NCBI GenBank assembly: GCA_033856025.1
Contig: JAWVFQ010000040.1
Span: forward strand, 13,216 to 77,215
Length of the DNA stretch: 64,000 nt
Reading direction: 5' to 3'
Origin: AC-38 sp033856025
GTDB lineage: Bacteria; Actinomycetota; Thermoleophilia; Solirubrobacterales; Solirubrobacteraceae
Shown here in pieces: positions 7,730 through 16,228 of this stretch. Positions within the stretch are counted from its first letter, which is position 1. Each line of letters opens with the position of its first letter. The translations under genes and the position numbers were made by a program. The notes beneath the pieces are model-generated. The model did no database searches. It was given only the letters and a program-made list of their open reading frames with translations, and was not told where the DNA came from.

Positions 7730-9529
7730 TTAGCTCGGGCGCCGGTGCAGGTCGGCGGCCAGCGCGCCGATCACGTTCTGGAGCCACGCCCGCTCGTCCT
7801 CGTCGGCGTCGCGCAGCCGCCGCCGCGCCCACGCCGCCACGTCGTCGCGCCCGCCCAGCGCCATGACGGGCCCGGTGACCGCGTAGCGGCCGTCGTCCAG
7901 GACGGCCAGCGTGCCCGGCACGTCGCGGCGGATGCGCAGCAGGTCGACCACCTCCTGGCCGCCCACCTCGCGCGGACGCCCCGCGTCGCCGGCGTCGCGC
8001 GGCCACGGCCCGGAGCGGAACACCGCGCGCCGGCCCAGGAGCGTCGGGACGGGCCGGGGCGGCGGTCCGGTGGGGCCGGCGCGCCAGCGCTCCACCAGCA
8101 CGGGCATGTCCAGCGACGCCTCCTGGCGGACCAGTACGTGCAGGCGGTCGCCGGTGCGCAGGCGCGTCGAGCCGCGGGGCGGGACGGCCTGCTCGTCGCG
8201 AACGATGAGGTTGACCACGGCGTCGCGCGGGAGGCCCAGCTCGCGTACGCGCGACCCGACCGCGGCGTCGCCCTCGCGGATCTCGTGCTCCAGGACCTCG
8301 GCGCCCATCCGGCGCACGGTCCCGACCTCGGTCAGCGGCTGCGGCAGCGCCGGCTCGTCGGTGGTCACCCCCAGCGCTCGGGCCAGGGGCTCGAAGGTCG
8401 CGCCCTGGAGCAGCGTGGAGAGCAGCACGGCGAAGAAGACGAGGTTGAAGATCTCCAGCCCCTCCCCCACCCCCGCGATCACCGGGAACGTGGCCAGGAC
8501 GACGGGGACGGCCCCGCGCAGGCCGGCCCACCCCAGCACGATCTGCTCGCGGCGGCTGAATCCGAACGGCAGCGTCGCCACGAACGTGGCCAGCGGCCGC
8601 GCCACGAAGGCCAGCACGAAGGCGACCGCCGTCCCCTGCGGCGCCACGTCGAGCAGCTGGCTGGGGAACACGAGCAGGCCGAGGCTGAGGAACATGACGA
8701 TCTGCGCGACCCAGGCCACGCCGTCGTGGAAGCCGATCACCGTCTGGCGCGCCGGGATCGCCGCGCTGCCGAGCGCCAGCCCGGCCAGGTAGACGGCCAA
8801 AAAGCCCGAGCCGTGCAGCGCTCCCGCGCCGCCGAAGGCCAGGGCGGCGATGGCCAGCGACGCCACGGGGTACAGGCCCGCGGTGGCCAGCCGCGCCCGT
8901 TGGAGGGCCTGGACGGCGGCCCACCCGACGGCCGCGCCCACGGCGGCCCCGATGCCGACCTGGCGGGCCAGCAGCCAGGCCATGTCGGCCACGCCGTAGC
9001 CGGGGTGCTCGAGCCACTGGATGAAGCCCAGGACGAGCAGGATGGCGAGGGGATCGTTGAGGCCCGACTCGGACTCCAGCGTGCGTGCGACGCGCCGGCG
9101 CAGGGTGGAGTCGCGCAGCATGGCGAAGATCGCGGCTCCGTCCGTCGAGGCGACGACCGCGCCGAGCAGCAGCGACTCCAGCCAGCTGAAGGGAAGCAGG
9201 GCGTGGGCGGCGAAGCCGGTGATCGCGGCGGTGATCAGCGTTCCGACCGTGGCGAGCGACATGGCCGGGCCCAGCACCGAGCGGACCTCGTGCAGACCCG
9301 TGCGCAGGCCGCCGTCGAACAGGATCAGTCCGAGGGCGATGGTGCCGATCGTCCGCGCCAGCTCGTAGTCGGAGAAGGAGATCCAGCCGACGCCCTCCGA
9401 GCCGACCGCCATTCCCAGGCCCAGGAACAGGATCAGTCCCGGCACGCGGACGCGATTGGCCAGCAGCGAGGCCACGATGCCGCCGGCCAGCAACGCGCCG
9501 GCGACGAGGATGAGCTCTTCGTCGCGCAT
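7730..9529 (-). CDS. CPA1-type potassium/proton antiporter (NhaP2/CvrA-like)
   Basis: A 599-residue antiporter. The first 390 residues contain about 12-13 membrane helices with the CPA1 signatures GLILFDGGL (about 67-75) and the ASTDGAAIF and ESGLNDPLAI motifs carrying the transport aspartates (about 127-165). A cytoplasmic tail follows with a TrkA-C/RCK-C domain (about 425-500: REGDAAVGSRVRELGLPRDA, ending GDRLHVLV) and a further about 90 residues of unassigned regulatory extension. This architecture is that of K+/H+ antiporters controlling cytoplasmic K+ and pH. It is leftward, with short gaps to both neighbours. Confidence 0.9.
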   Translation of the reverse strand: MRDEELILVAGALLAGGIVASLLANRVRVPGLILFLGLGMAVGSEGVGWISFSDYELARTIGTIALGLILFDGGLRTGLHEVRSVLGPAMSLATVGTLITAAITGFAAHALLPFSWLESLLLGAVVASTDGAAIFAMLRDSTLRRRVARTLESESGLNDPLAILLVLGFIQWLEHPGYGVADMAWLLARQVGIGAAVGAAVGWAAVQALQRARLATAGLYPVASLAIAALAFGGAGALHGSGFLAVYLAGLALGSAAIPARQTVIGFHDGVAWVAQIVMFLSLGLLVFPSQLLDVAPQGTAVAFVLAFVARPLATFVATLPFGFSRREQIVLGWAGLRGAVPVVLATFPVIAGVGEGLEIFNLVFFAVLLSTLLQGATFEPLARALGVTTDEPALPQPLTEVGTVRRMGAEVLEHEIREGDAAVGSRVRELGLPRDAVVNLIVRDEQAVPPRGSTRLRTGDRLHVLVRQEASLDMPVLVERWRAGPTGPPPRPVPTLLGRRAVFRSGPWPRDAGDAGRPREVGGQEVVDLLRIRRDVPGTLAVLDDGRYAVTGPVMALGGRDDVAAWARRRLRDADEDERAWLQNVIGALAADLHRRPS

Positions 9530-9568
9530 CGCGGCCGAACGATCCCAGGTGGCGTGCCCGCGGGGCTT

Positions 9569-10543
9569 TCAGCAGGGGGCGTCGGGCGCGAACACGACGA
9601 CGCGCCGGTAGTCCGACACGTAGACGCGGCAGTCCGAGTCGACCGCGACGTACGTCGGCTGGCGCAGGACCCCCTGGCCGAATGACCCCAGGTAGCGCCC
9701 GTCGGACGCGAGCTCGACGATCCGGCCGTTGACGGTGTCGGCGACGTAGACGTTGCCCGAGCGGTCGACGGCCAGCCCCTGCGGCGAGCGGAAGTCCCCG
9801 GGCCCGGCGCCGGTCTCCCCCGTGGCGAGCAGCGGGCGCCCGGCGGCGTCGAACTTCTGGACGCGGTTGAGCTCGCGGTCGGACACCCAGAGGCTGCCGG
9901 CGGCGTCGATGGCGACGCCGAACGGGGCGAGGAACTGGCCGGGGCCCGTTCCGAAGCTCCCGACCTGGCCGCGCGCGTACCCCGCCGCGTTGTAGCGGTT
10001 GACGCGACCGTTGGTGAGGTCGGCGACGTAGAAGAACCCGCTGGGCGCGCGAGCGATCGCGTAGGGGTTGTGCAGCTGCCCGGGGCCGGCGCCGCGCGTG
10101 AATCCGAAGGTGCGCCGGACGTTGGCGTGGACCTTGAACATCCGCCGCCAGCGCCCGCGGGTGAAGACGTCGACGCGGTCGTTTCCGTTCATCGCCACGA
10201 ACACGGCGCCGCGGTGGACGACGAGGCCCTGCGGCGCGAGCATGGCGGCGCCGCCGGGGACGATGCCCTGGTGCCCGAACGCGCCGAGCAGGCGCCCTGA
10301 CTTCGTGAAGCGGTGGATGCGGTGCTGGAGCGGGTCGGCGACCAGGACGGTGCCGCCGGCGAAGGCGATGCCGGCGGGCGAGGTCCCGAGCTGGAAGGTG
10401 CGGAAGCCGGTGCGGGGCGGGCCGAAGCGGCCGGGGCCGCGGCCCGGGCGCCCGAAGGAGTCCGTGACGCGGTAGGCCGCTTCGGCCGCCGGGGCGATGA
10501 AGAGCAGCGACGCGGCAAGGGCGAGGGCAAGCCGGCGGATCAT
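9569..10543 (-). CDS. Secreted NHL-repeat beta-propeller protein
   Basis: A 324-residue protein with a Sec signal peptide (LALALAASLLFIAPAAEA, cleavage about residue 22) followed by about six NHL repeats. The repeats are recognisable by the recurring G-x-G-x-F/G-Q-L-x-x-P-x-G-[IV]-[AV]-[IV]-D and VYVADxxNxR[IV] patterns. NHL propellers are protein- or ligand-binding scaffolds; no catalytic residue is predicted. The ATG was chosen because it gives the signal peptide and overlaps the upstream gene's stop by four bases, so both propellers are co-translated. The likely site is the cell surface or medium; the partner is unknown. Confidence 0.85.
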   Translation of the reverse strand: MIRRLALALAASLLFIAPAAEAAYRVTDSFGRPGRGPGRFGPPRTGFRTFQLGTSPAGIAFAGGTVLVADPLQHRIHRFTKSGRLLGAFGHQGIVPGGAAMLAPQGLVVHRGAVFVAMNGNDRVDVFTRGRWRRMFKVHANVRRTFGFTRGAGPGQLHNPYAIARAPSGFFYVADLTNGRVNRYNAAGYARGQVGSFGTGPGQFLAPFGVAIDAAGSLWVSDRELNRVQKFDAAGRPLLATGETGAGPGDFRSPQGLAVDRSGNVYVADTVNGRIVELASDGRYLGSFGQGVLRQPTYVAVDSDCRVYVSDYRRVVVFAPDAPC

Positions 10544-11808
10544 CGGCGCAGGTACAGGTTCTGGGTGGACCGGCGCTGCGTCCCGCCCTGATCGTGCTGG
10601 ACGATCGTCATCCGCACGCGCACCCGCGCGCGGGCGCGCATCAGCGCGCGGCCGCGGGCGTTGAGCAGCAGGCGGGTGGCGGGCGCGTCGTTGACGCGCT
10701 GGGAGAACGGCGCGCCGCCGACGAACCGGCCGCGGTAGGTGAGCGACACCCGTCCGGCGCAGTACACGAGGTCGAACTTGGGGCAGAAGAGCCGCAGCGC
10801 CGCCGAGCCGGCGAAGCGGTTGATCAGCAGGGCGCGGGTGCGGATCGGCCGGGCGCCGAGGAACGGGGTCAGGCGCTCGATGCCGACACCCTCGGTGGCG
10901 AAGACCCCGCCGTTGGCGCCGATCGCCAGGCCGCGAGCGCCCCGGCGCATCTGGAAGAAGGTCTGGAAGCCCGCCGGCGTCATGCGGACGATCGACTGCG
11001 GCCCGAAGCCGCGCATCGTGAACCAGACGGAGTGGCTGGGCCCGGCGGCGATGTGGGCCGGGCGCTGGCTCGTCCGGTAGAGCGTGATATGGCCGGTGGC
11101 CGGACTGATGCGGGCGATCTGCTTGCTCGTCGGCAGCGTGAGCCAGACGCCGCCGTCCGGGCCGGCCACGAGGCCGCCGATGGACGCAAAGCCCCCGAGC
11201 GTGAACGTGGAGATCGCGCCGGCCGGCGATATGCGGTGCACGCGCGCGGACGCCTCCGCCACCCACATGGCGCCGTCGGAGCCCTGGGCCATCGAGCCCG
11301 GGCCCCCGCTGCCGGGGGGAGAGACGGGCGTCCCCGAGCTCGACAGCTGATAGCGGGCATCGCGGCCTCCCACCGTCACCCAGCCGACCGTGCGCCCGGC
11401 CGTGAACCACATCGCGCCGTCCGACGCGCCGGCCAGCGCGGCGGGGCCGATGGTCAGGCCGGTGGGCCGCAGGGACACCGCGCCGTCGGGGGCGACGCGC
11501 GCGACGCGTCCGTCCCCGACGCTGAACCAGACCGCGCCGTCGACGCCGCCCGCGACGGCGGCGCCGCTCCTCAGCGGGGCTGGGAAGCGGGTGGTGTGGC
11601 CGTCGACCGTCATCCGCCCCGCGAAGCCGTCGCCCGCGAACCACAGGGCCCCGTCGGGGCCGGGTGCGAGGGGGCCCGACGCCCCCGCCGCGCTGCGGAA
11701 GAGATGGCAGCGCTCGCTGCCGCAATCGGCGGCCGGCGCGATGGACGGCGCCGCGAGGACGGCCAGAGCGACCGCCGCCACAGCCGCTACGGCGGGGAAT
11801 TTCCTCAA
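10540..11808 (-). CDS. Secreted Vgb-like (streptogramin lyase-fold) beta-propeller
   Basis: The mature part (about residues 40-300) has repeats of the type G-P/S-D-G-A-[ML]-W-F/V with following VxRI-x-P-x-G, the seven-bladed Vgb/streptogramin B lyase fold. The C-terminal 120 residues, rich in basic and beta-forming residues, are unassigned. I chose the TTG at 11808 (422 residues): it sits just before a perfect signal peptide (RKFPAVAAVAAVALAVLA) and after a GGTGAAGG ribosome-binding site. A GTG at 11892 would add 28 non-hydrophobic residues. True streptogramin cleavage is unlikely; many actinobacterial paralogues lack the catalytic histidine, which I could not place. Coupled to the NHL gene. 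Confidence 0.78.
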   Translation of the reverse strand: MRKFPAVAAVAAVALAVLAAPSIAPAADCGSERCHLFRSAAGASGPLAPGPDGALWFAGDGFAGRMTVDGHTTRFPAPLRSGAAVAGGVDGAVWFSVGDGRVARVAPDGAVSLRPTGLTIGPAALAGASDGAMWFTAGRTVGWVTVGGRDARYQLSSSGTPVSPPGSGGPGSMAQGSDGAMWVAEASARVHRISPAGAISTFTLGGFASIGGLVAGPDGGVWLTLPTSKQIARISPATGHITLYRTSQRPAHIAAGPSHSVWFTMRGFGPQSIVRMTPAGFQTFFQMRRGARGLAIGANGGVFATEGVGIERLTPFLGARPIRTRALLINRFAGSAALRLFCPKFDLVYCAGRVSLTYRGRFVGGAPFSQRVNDAPATRLLLNARGRALMRARARVRVRMTIVQHDQGGTQRRSTQNLYLRR

Positions 11809-11894
11809 CGAGCCTTCACCGCCCGCCAAGTTAGCGGCCCGGTCAGCTCGCCCGCGGGAGCGCGCGGCGACCGCCCGGGAAGTCGGCGACACGC

Positions 11895-13460
11895 TCAGCC
11901 CGCGCGGAGGAGCGCCCGCCGCACCTTCCCCGACGCCGTCTTCGGGAGCTCGGCGGCGAACTCGACGATGCGCGGGTACTTGTAGGGCGCGGTCTGGGCC
12001 TTGACGTGGTCCTGGAGCTCGCGGGCCAGCGCGTCGCCGGGCGCGTTGCCGTCGCGCAGGACGACCACGGCGCGCACCACCGAGCCGCGCTCGTCGTCGG
12101 GCGCGGCGACCACGGCGGCCTCCGCCACGGCCGGGTGCGCGACCAGCGCCGACTCCACCTCGAACGGCCCGATCCGGTACCCGGCCGACACGATCACGTC
12201 GTCCGCCCGGCCCTCGAAGTGCAGATAGCCGTCCTCGTCGCGGGTCACGCGGTCACCGGTCCGCCAGGGGCCGGGCGGCGCCGGGGGTTCTCCGAGATAG
12301 CCGATGAAGAACGTGGGGTCGGTCGTGGGGTCCGCCAGGACGAGCTCTCCGACCTCGCCGGGTGAGGGTTGGAGACGGGCATCGAGGGGGGAGCCCGGTT
12401 TGGTATCGAGGGGGCGGTCAGGACGGGCATCGAGGGGGGGGCCCGGTGAGGGTGGGGGTTCGGCTTCGCCGGGTTCGATCGGCTCCACGCGGAGGTCCAC
12501 TCCGGGGAGGGGGAGGCCCATGGAGCCTGGCCTGGGCGGGCGGTCGGGGGGGTTGGCCGTGAGCTGGCCGGTCTCGGTCTGGCCGTTGCCGTCGCGCACG
12601 GCGAGGCCAGTCGCCTCCTCCCACACGCGCAGGACCTCGGCGTTGAGCGCCTCGCCGGCGGCGACGAGGCCGCGCAGCCCCGGGACCGGCCGCGGCTCGG
12701 CGCGCTTGGCGATGACGCGGTACTCCGTCGGCGCCATGCACAGGACGTTGACGCCCTCGCGCTCCAGCAGCTCCAGGCGCTCGGCGGGATCGAAGCGGGC
12801 GTCGTGGAGCATCCCGGCGGCGCCGCGCAGCCACGGCGCGATCCAGGCGTTGCGCGCCGACTTCGACCAGCCGCTCGCGGCCGTGCACCAGACCAGCTCG
12901 CCGGGGCGCGCGTCGAGCCAGTGCTCGGCCTGGAGGCGCTGGCCCAGGAGGTAGCGCTGCCCGTGCAGGACCCCCTTCGGCTCGCCCGCCGTCCCACTGG
13001 TGAACGTGATGAGACAGGGGTCGTCGGCGGCGAGGTCCGCGGCCGGAGCCGGTGGCGCGTCGTACGACGACGCATCGAGGAGGTCCAGGATCGGCGCCTG
13101 CGGGCGGGCCGCCTCGAGCTCGGCGCGGTTGCGTTCGTGGGCGAGGATCACCTTCGGGTTCGCCACGTCGAGCCGGTAACGCAGGTCCTTGGCGCGCAGC
13201 TGCTCGGTGCACGGGAGCACGACCGCGCCGAGGCGGAAGCAGGCGACCATGGCGAACACCCACTCCGGCCGGTTGCCGATCAGGGTCATGACGACGTCGC
13301 CCGGCCCGACGCCTCGCGCCGCCAGCATCCCCGCGAGCCGCCCGGAGCGGTCGGTGACATCGGCGAAGGCGTACTCCCGCCGCTCGCCGGAGGCGCTGAT
13401 CTCTACGAGAGCGCGCGCGTTCCGTGGCGCTTTCTCAACCACGTCGGTGGCGAAGTTCAT
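11895..13460 (-). CDS. AMP-forming acyl-CoA synthetase with in-frame repeat insertion
   Basis: This 521-residue ANL-superfamily ligase activates a carboxylate as acyl-AMP and then acyl-CoA. Motifs: P-loop TSGTAGEPKG (about 154-163), DGNGQTETG (about 290), the hinge TGDRVTRDEDGY (about 403), and the catalytic lysine in PKTASGKVRR (about 510). It is most like the medium-chain/acetyl-type (ACSM-like) group. Residues about 333-369 are an unusual low-complexity loop rich in P, D, R and L (PLDAR repeated), encoded by a 48-bp periodic, G-tract-rich repeat at about 12361-12460. The reading frame is intact. Substrate unknown; fatty-acid or aromatic-acid activation is plausible. Confidence 0.9.
   Translation of the reverse strand: MNFATDVVEKAPRNARALVEISASGERREYAFADVTDRSGRLAGMLAARGVGPGDVVMTLIGNRPEWVFAMVACFRLGAVVLPCTEQLRAKDLRYRLDVANPKVILAHERNRAELEAARPQAPILDLLDASSYDAPPAPAADLAADDPCLITFTSGTAGEPKGVLHGQRYLLGQRLQAEHWLDARPGELVWCTAASGWSKSARNAWIAPWLRGAAGMLHDARFDPAERLELLEREGVNVLCMAPTEYRVIAKRAEPRPVPGLRGLVAAGEALNAEVLRVWEEATGLAVRDGNGQTETGQLTANPPDRPPRPGSMGLPLPGVDLRVEPIEPGEAEPPPSPGPPLDARPDRPLDTKPGSPLDARLQPSPGEVGELVLADPTTDPTFFIGYLGEPPAPPGPWRTGDRVTRDEDGYLHFEGRADDVIVSAGYRIGPFEVESALVAHPAVAEAAVVAAPDDERGSVVRAVVVLRDGNAPGDALARELQDHVKAQTAPYKYPRIVEFAAELPKTASGKVRRALLRAG
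12361..12460 (-). repeat. 48-bp-period in-frame tandem repeat in the acyl-CoA ligase gene
   Basis: Two 26-base copies starting at 12374 and 12422 differ at a single base, with a shorter middle copy (TATCGAGGGGG) between them. The flanking GGTGAGGGT also recurs (12361 and 12445). The 48-base period is 16 codons, so copy-number change would keep the frame. The repeats contain G-runs of 6-9 bases on the + strand, unlike the neighbouring sequence. Confidence 0.8.
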
Positions 13461-13548
13461 GCCGCGGAGACGCTAGCGGCCGCGGCTTGGGCGCCGTCGA
13501 ACGGCGGCATCGAAGGGGTCGGGTCGGAGCCGCCCCGGCGAACCGTGA

Positions 13549-13580
13549 CCAGTTGACCGCGATATGCGCGGTCAAGTGGA
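13549..13580. repeat. Intergenic hairpin repeat, copy 1
   Basis: Left arm TTGACCGCG (13553-13561), five-base loop ATATG, right arm CGCGGTCAA (13567-13575): a perfect 9-bp stem. It belongs to the same family as the elements at 13602-13624 and 33101-33141, which share TTGACCGC, an ATAT core and GCGGTCAA. It lies in the 160-base gap between the GH31 gene (upstream in the minus direction) and the acyl-CoA ligase. It could act as a terminator or be a small mobile repeat. Confidence 0.7.
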
Positions 13581-13601
13581 CGCGGTAGGACTCGGGTGTT
13601 G

Positions 13602-13624
13602 TTGGCCGTCTATATGGCGGCTAA
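13602..13624. repeat. Intergenic hairpin repeat, copy 2 (degenerate)
   Basis: Left arm TTGGCCGTC, loop TATAT, right arm GGCGGCTAA. The nine pairs include two G-T mismatches that would be G-U wobbles in RNA. The right arm contains the TAG stop of the leftward GH31 gene (13621-13623), so this copy forms the 3' end of that reading frame. Confidence 0.6.
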
Positions 13625-16176
13625 GTGCAACCGCGTCCGCTGACCAGGAGCGTTGAGTGTCGCTTGGCGCGGAATGTGGCCCTCAATGCGCCGTTGCCGT
13701 TGTCGTACGACCACGCCCGCGGGCCCAGGCGGCGGCCGTCGAGCGTCACCCGGCACGGGCGGAAGGGGCGGTGCAGGGTGGCCAGGGACGCCTGGAGCGC
13801 GTAGACCCGCGCCCGCGAGCCCACGATCCGCAGCCGCCACAGCCGGCCCCGGCGCTCCAGGGAGTCGAGGCGCTCGGCGCGGTTGAACCGCCCGCTCGAG
13901 CCGCCGTGCGGGAAGGCGAGGATGCGCATCGCGGGGCGATCCTGCGCGCGGACCACGCCCGGAGCGCCGCCCACGGCCGCCAGCGTGTCCACGCCGGGAT
14001 CGAGCATGGCGAGCATCGTCCCGGCGCGCGCGAACAGCGGCATCTCCTCCAGCGGCGCCGGGACGACGACGTCCCGGCGGCCCGCCACCAGCGACGCGCG
14101 GCGCAGCGCGAAGGACCCGTTGCGCTCGTCGTAGCCCAGCGAGCGCCACAGGTCCACCCACGGCCCGGACGGCAGGTACAGGCGCCGTGTCCGCGCGCCC
14201 GGTTCCAGCACCGGCGCGGCCAGCAGGTCGGGCCCGAAGAGCAGCTCGTCGGAGCGCGCCACCGCCCGCGGGTCGGTGGGGAACGCCAGCGACAGGTGTC
14301 GCACCAGCGGCAGCCCCGTGCGCTGATAGGTCCGCGACGCCGCCTCGATGTAGGGCGCCAGCTGCGTGCGCAGCTTGGCGTAGCGCCGCCAGATCGGCAG
14401 CACCGCCGGGCTCCAGACCTGTGAGCGCTGCTCGCGCGAGGAGGCGAACGAGTAGCCGTTGGACTGCGTGCGCATCACGCCGCTCACCGTGCCGAGCTGC
14501 AGCCAGCGGATGTTCAGCTCGTCGGTCGTGCGCGGATTGGCCACCGCGTGGAACCCGCCGATGTCGGACCCCTGGTAGGCGATGCCGCTCAACCCCGTGT
14601 TCAGGGCCTGGTGCAGCGCGGCGCACAGGCCGTCGGCGCAGCTCCAGTCCTCGGTCGGGTCGCCGCCCCAGACGGCACGCGCCCAGCGCTGGATCCCGTG
14701 GAACCCCGAGCGCACGAACACCGCCAGGTCGTCGCCGCGCCGCGCGCGCGTGTGCTCGGTCGACGCGCGGTGGTAGAGGACCGGATAGAGGTTGTGCATC
14801 TCCAGTCCGTCGCGGCCATCGGAGGACACCGAGTCCGTGGGAACGTACTCCCCGAAGTCCTCCATCCACCCGTCGTAGCCGCGCGAGAGCGCCTCGTCGA
14901 GCAGCCGGCCGAACAGCTTCACGGCGCCCGGGTTGGTGAAGTCCAGGACCGACGCCAGCTGCTCGGCGGTGAACGGGTTGGTGATCACGTAGGGCCGTCC
15001 GGAGCGGTCCTTGACGAACCATCCGTTGCGCGCCGCCTCGTCGTAGACCGCCGAGTACGACAGGCACACGTGGGAGTTGAAGTACGTCGTGATCATGTAG
15101 CCGAGGCGGTGGTAGCGGTCGACCAGCGCGCGCTCGGGCACCGGGTCGCGCCCCGCCCCGCACGGCAGGTAGTGCGTGTAGGTCTGGCCGACGGTCGCCG
15201 GCACGTCGCGCTGGCGGAAGCGCTCCTCCCAGCCGTCGCGGAACTGGACCCACGGGCCGAACAGCCAGCGCCGCGGCTCGGGCTGGCGGCCGGCGTAGGC
15301 GGAGTAGCGGCGCACCACGTCCGCCGGCTTGGGCCCGGCGAAGACGGTGAAGCGAAACGACCCCGTCTCGGTCTCGGCCTGCCACGCATCGGGCCGCTCG
15401 GACTCCAGCCGGAAGCGCGAGCGCTGCGTCTGGTCGATCAGCACGCCGAACCCCCGGGTGGACAGCAGCCAGGGAATCGGCATGTTCGTCGCCGTCGGCC
15501 CGTTGGGGAACGTGTACTCGGGGAGCAGCGGGCGCAGGATCGACTCCCCGCTCCCCGACGAGAACGGCCCCTCCTCCGCCCAGTCGTAGACCTCGCGGCC
15601 CGTCTGGTCCACGGCGTTGGAGCGCGAGCCGAAGCCGAGGAACCGCTCGGGGCCCGCGGCGGCGAACGACGCACCGAAGGTGGTCGCCGAGGAGGCGAAG
15701 GGGCCGACTGAGGGCGCGAGCCGGGTGGTGACCGTTACCACTCCCTCGTCGCGCCGTTCGATGGCGGCGAGGAGGCGATGACCCATGGGGTCGTCCGTCT
15801 CGAGCACCAGGTCCAGACGGCGCGGAGAGGGCCGCGAGGCGGAGACCACCCGCCGCCCATGGAACCACGCCGTGCGCCCCTCGGCCGCCCCGTAGTAGCC
15901 GAACACCGCGTTGTTCAGGACCGGCTGGCGCAGGTCGAACGCGTACCCGAACGTCCCGTAGTGGGCCTGCGGGTCGCGCGGATCGCCGCGCGAAGGCGCC
16001 CCCAGCGTCCGCAGCACGTCGCCGTCGCGGGTGTCGACGAAGCGCACCTCGAACGGGTCCTCGCGCACCTCGACGCGCAAGCCGCCCGCGTCCAGCGTCT
16101 CCATCGCGCCGGCGGCCGCCGGCCAGACGAGCGCCACGGCCAGCGCGCCGGCCACCGCACAGAACCCCCCACGCAT
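13621..16176 (-). CDS. Secreted GH31 glycoside hydrolase (YihQ-like)
   Basis: This 851-residue protein has a cleavable Sec signal peptide (about residues 1-24), an N-terminal beta-sandwich, and a GH31 TIM barrel. The nucleophile Asp440 sits in WMEDFGEYVPTDS and the acid/base Asp506 in WGGDPTEDWSCADG. The downstream SGIAYQGSDIGGF is also conserved, with the usual C-terminal beta domains. These motifs most resemble the alpha-sulfoquinovosidase YihQ branch (GWMADFGEY, DIGGY), but I cannot confirm the sulfonate-binding residues from memory, so another alpha-glucoside may be the substrate. Secretion differs from cytoplasmic YihQ. The ATG gives the signal peptide directly; it is divergent from the acyl-CoA dehydrogenase. 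Confidence 0.88.
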   Translation of the reverse strand: MRGGFCAVAGALAVALVWPAAAGAMETLDAGGLRVEVREDPFEVRFVDTRDGDVLRTLGAPSRGDPRDPQAHYGTFGYAFDLRQPVLNNAVFGYYGAAEGRTAWFHGRRVVSASRPSPRRLDLVLETDDPMGHRLLAAIERRDEGVVTVTTRLAPSVGPFASSATTFGASFAAAGPERFLGFGSRSNAVDQTGREVYDWAEEGPFSSGSGESILRPLLPEYTFPNGPTATNMPIPWLLSTRGFGVLIDQTQRSRFRLESERPDAWQAETETGSFRFTVFAGPKPADVVRRYSAYAGRQPEPRRWLFGPWVQFRDGWEERFRQRDVPATVGQTYTHYLPCGAGRDPVPERALVDRYHRLGYMITTYFNSHVCLSYSAVYDEAARNGWFVKDRSGRPYVITNPFTAEQLASVLDFTNPGAVKLFGRLLDEALSRGYDGWMEDFGEYVPTDSVSSDGRDGLEMHNLYPVLYHRASTEHTRARRGDDLAVFVRSGFHGIQRWARAVWGGDPTEDWSCADGLCAALHQALNTGLSGIAYQGSDIGGFHAVANPRTTDELNIRWLQLGTVSGVMRTQSNGYSFASSREQRSQVWSPAVLPIWRRYAKLRTQLAPYIEAASRTYQRTGLPLVRHLSLAFPTDPRAVARSDELLFGPDLLAAPVLEPGARTRRLYLPSGPWVDLWRSLGYDERNGSFALRRASLVAGRRDVVVPAPLEEMPLFARAGTMLAMLDPGVDTLAAVGGAPGVVRAQDRPAMRILAFPHGGSSGRFNRAERLDSLERRGRLWRLRIVGSRARVYALQASLATLHRPFRPCRVTLDGRRLGPRAWSYDNGNGALRATFRAKRHSTLLVSGRGCT

Positions 16177-16228
16177 GCGGGGTATCCTGCCCTAACCAGG
16201 CCCCGAGAGAGGAAGTCCAGACACCGAC

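Noticed and set aside
12361..12460. G-tract repeat as a frameshift or pseudogene in the acyl-CoA ligase
   Set aside because: The frame continues intact to all downstream motifs (hinge and catalytic lysine), so the gene looks functional with an insertion.
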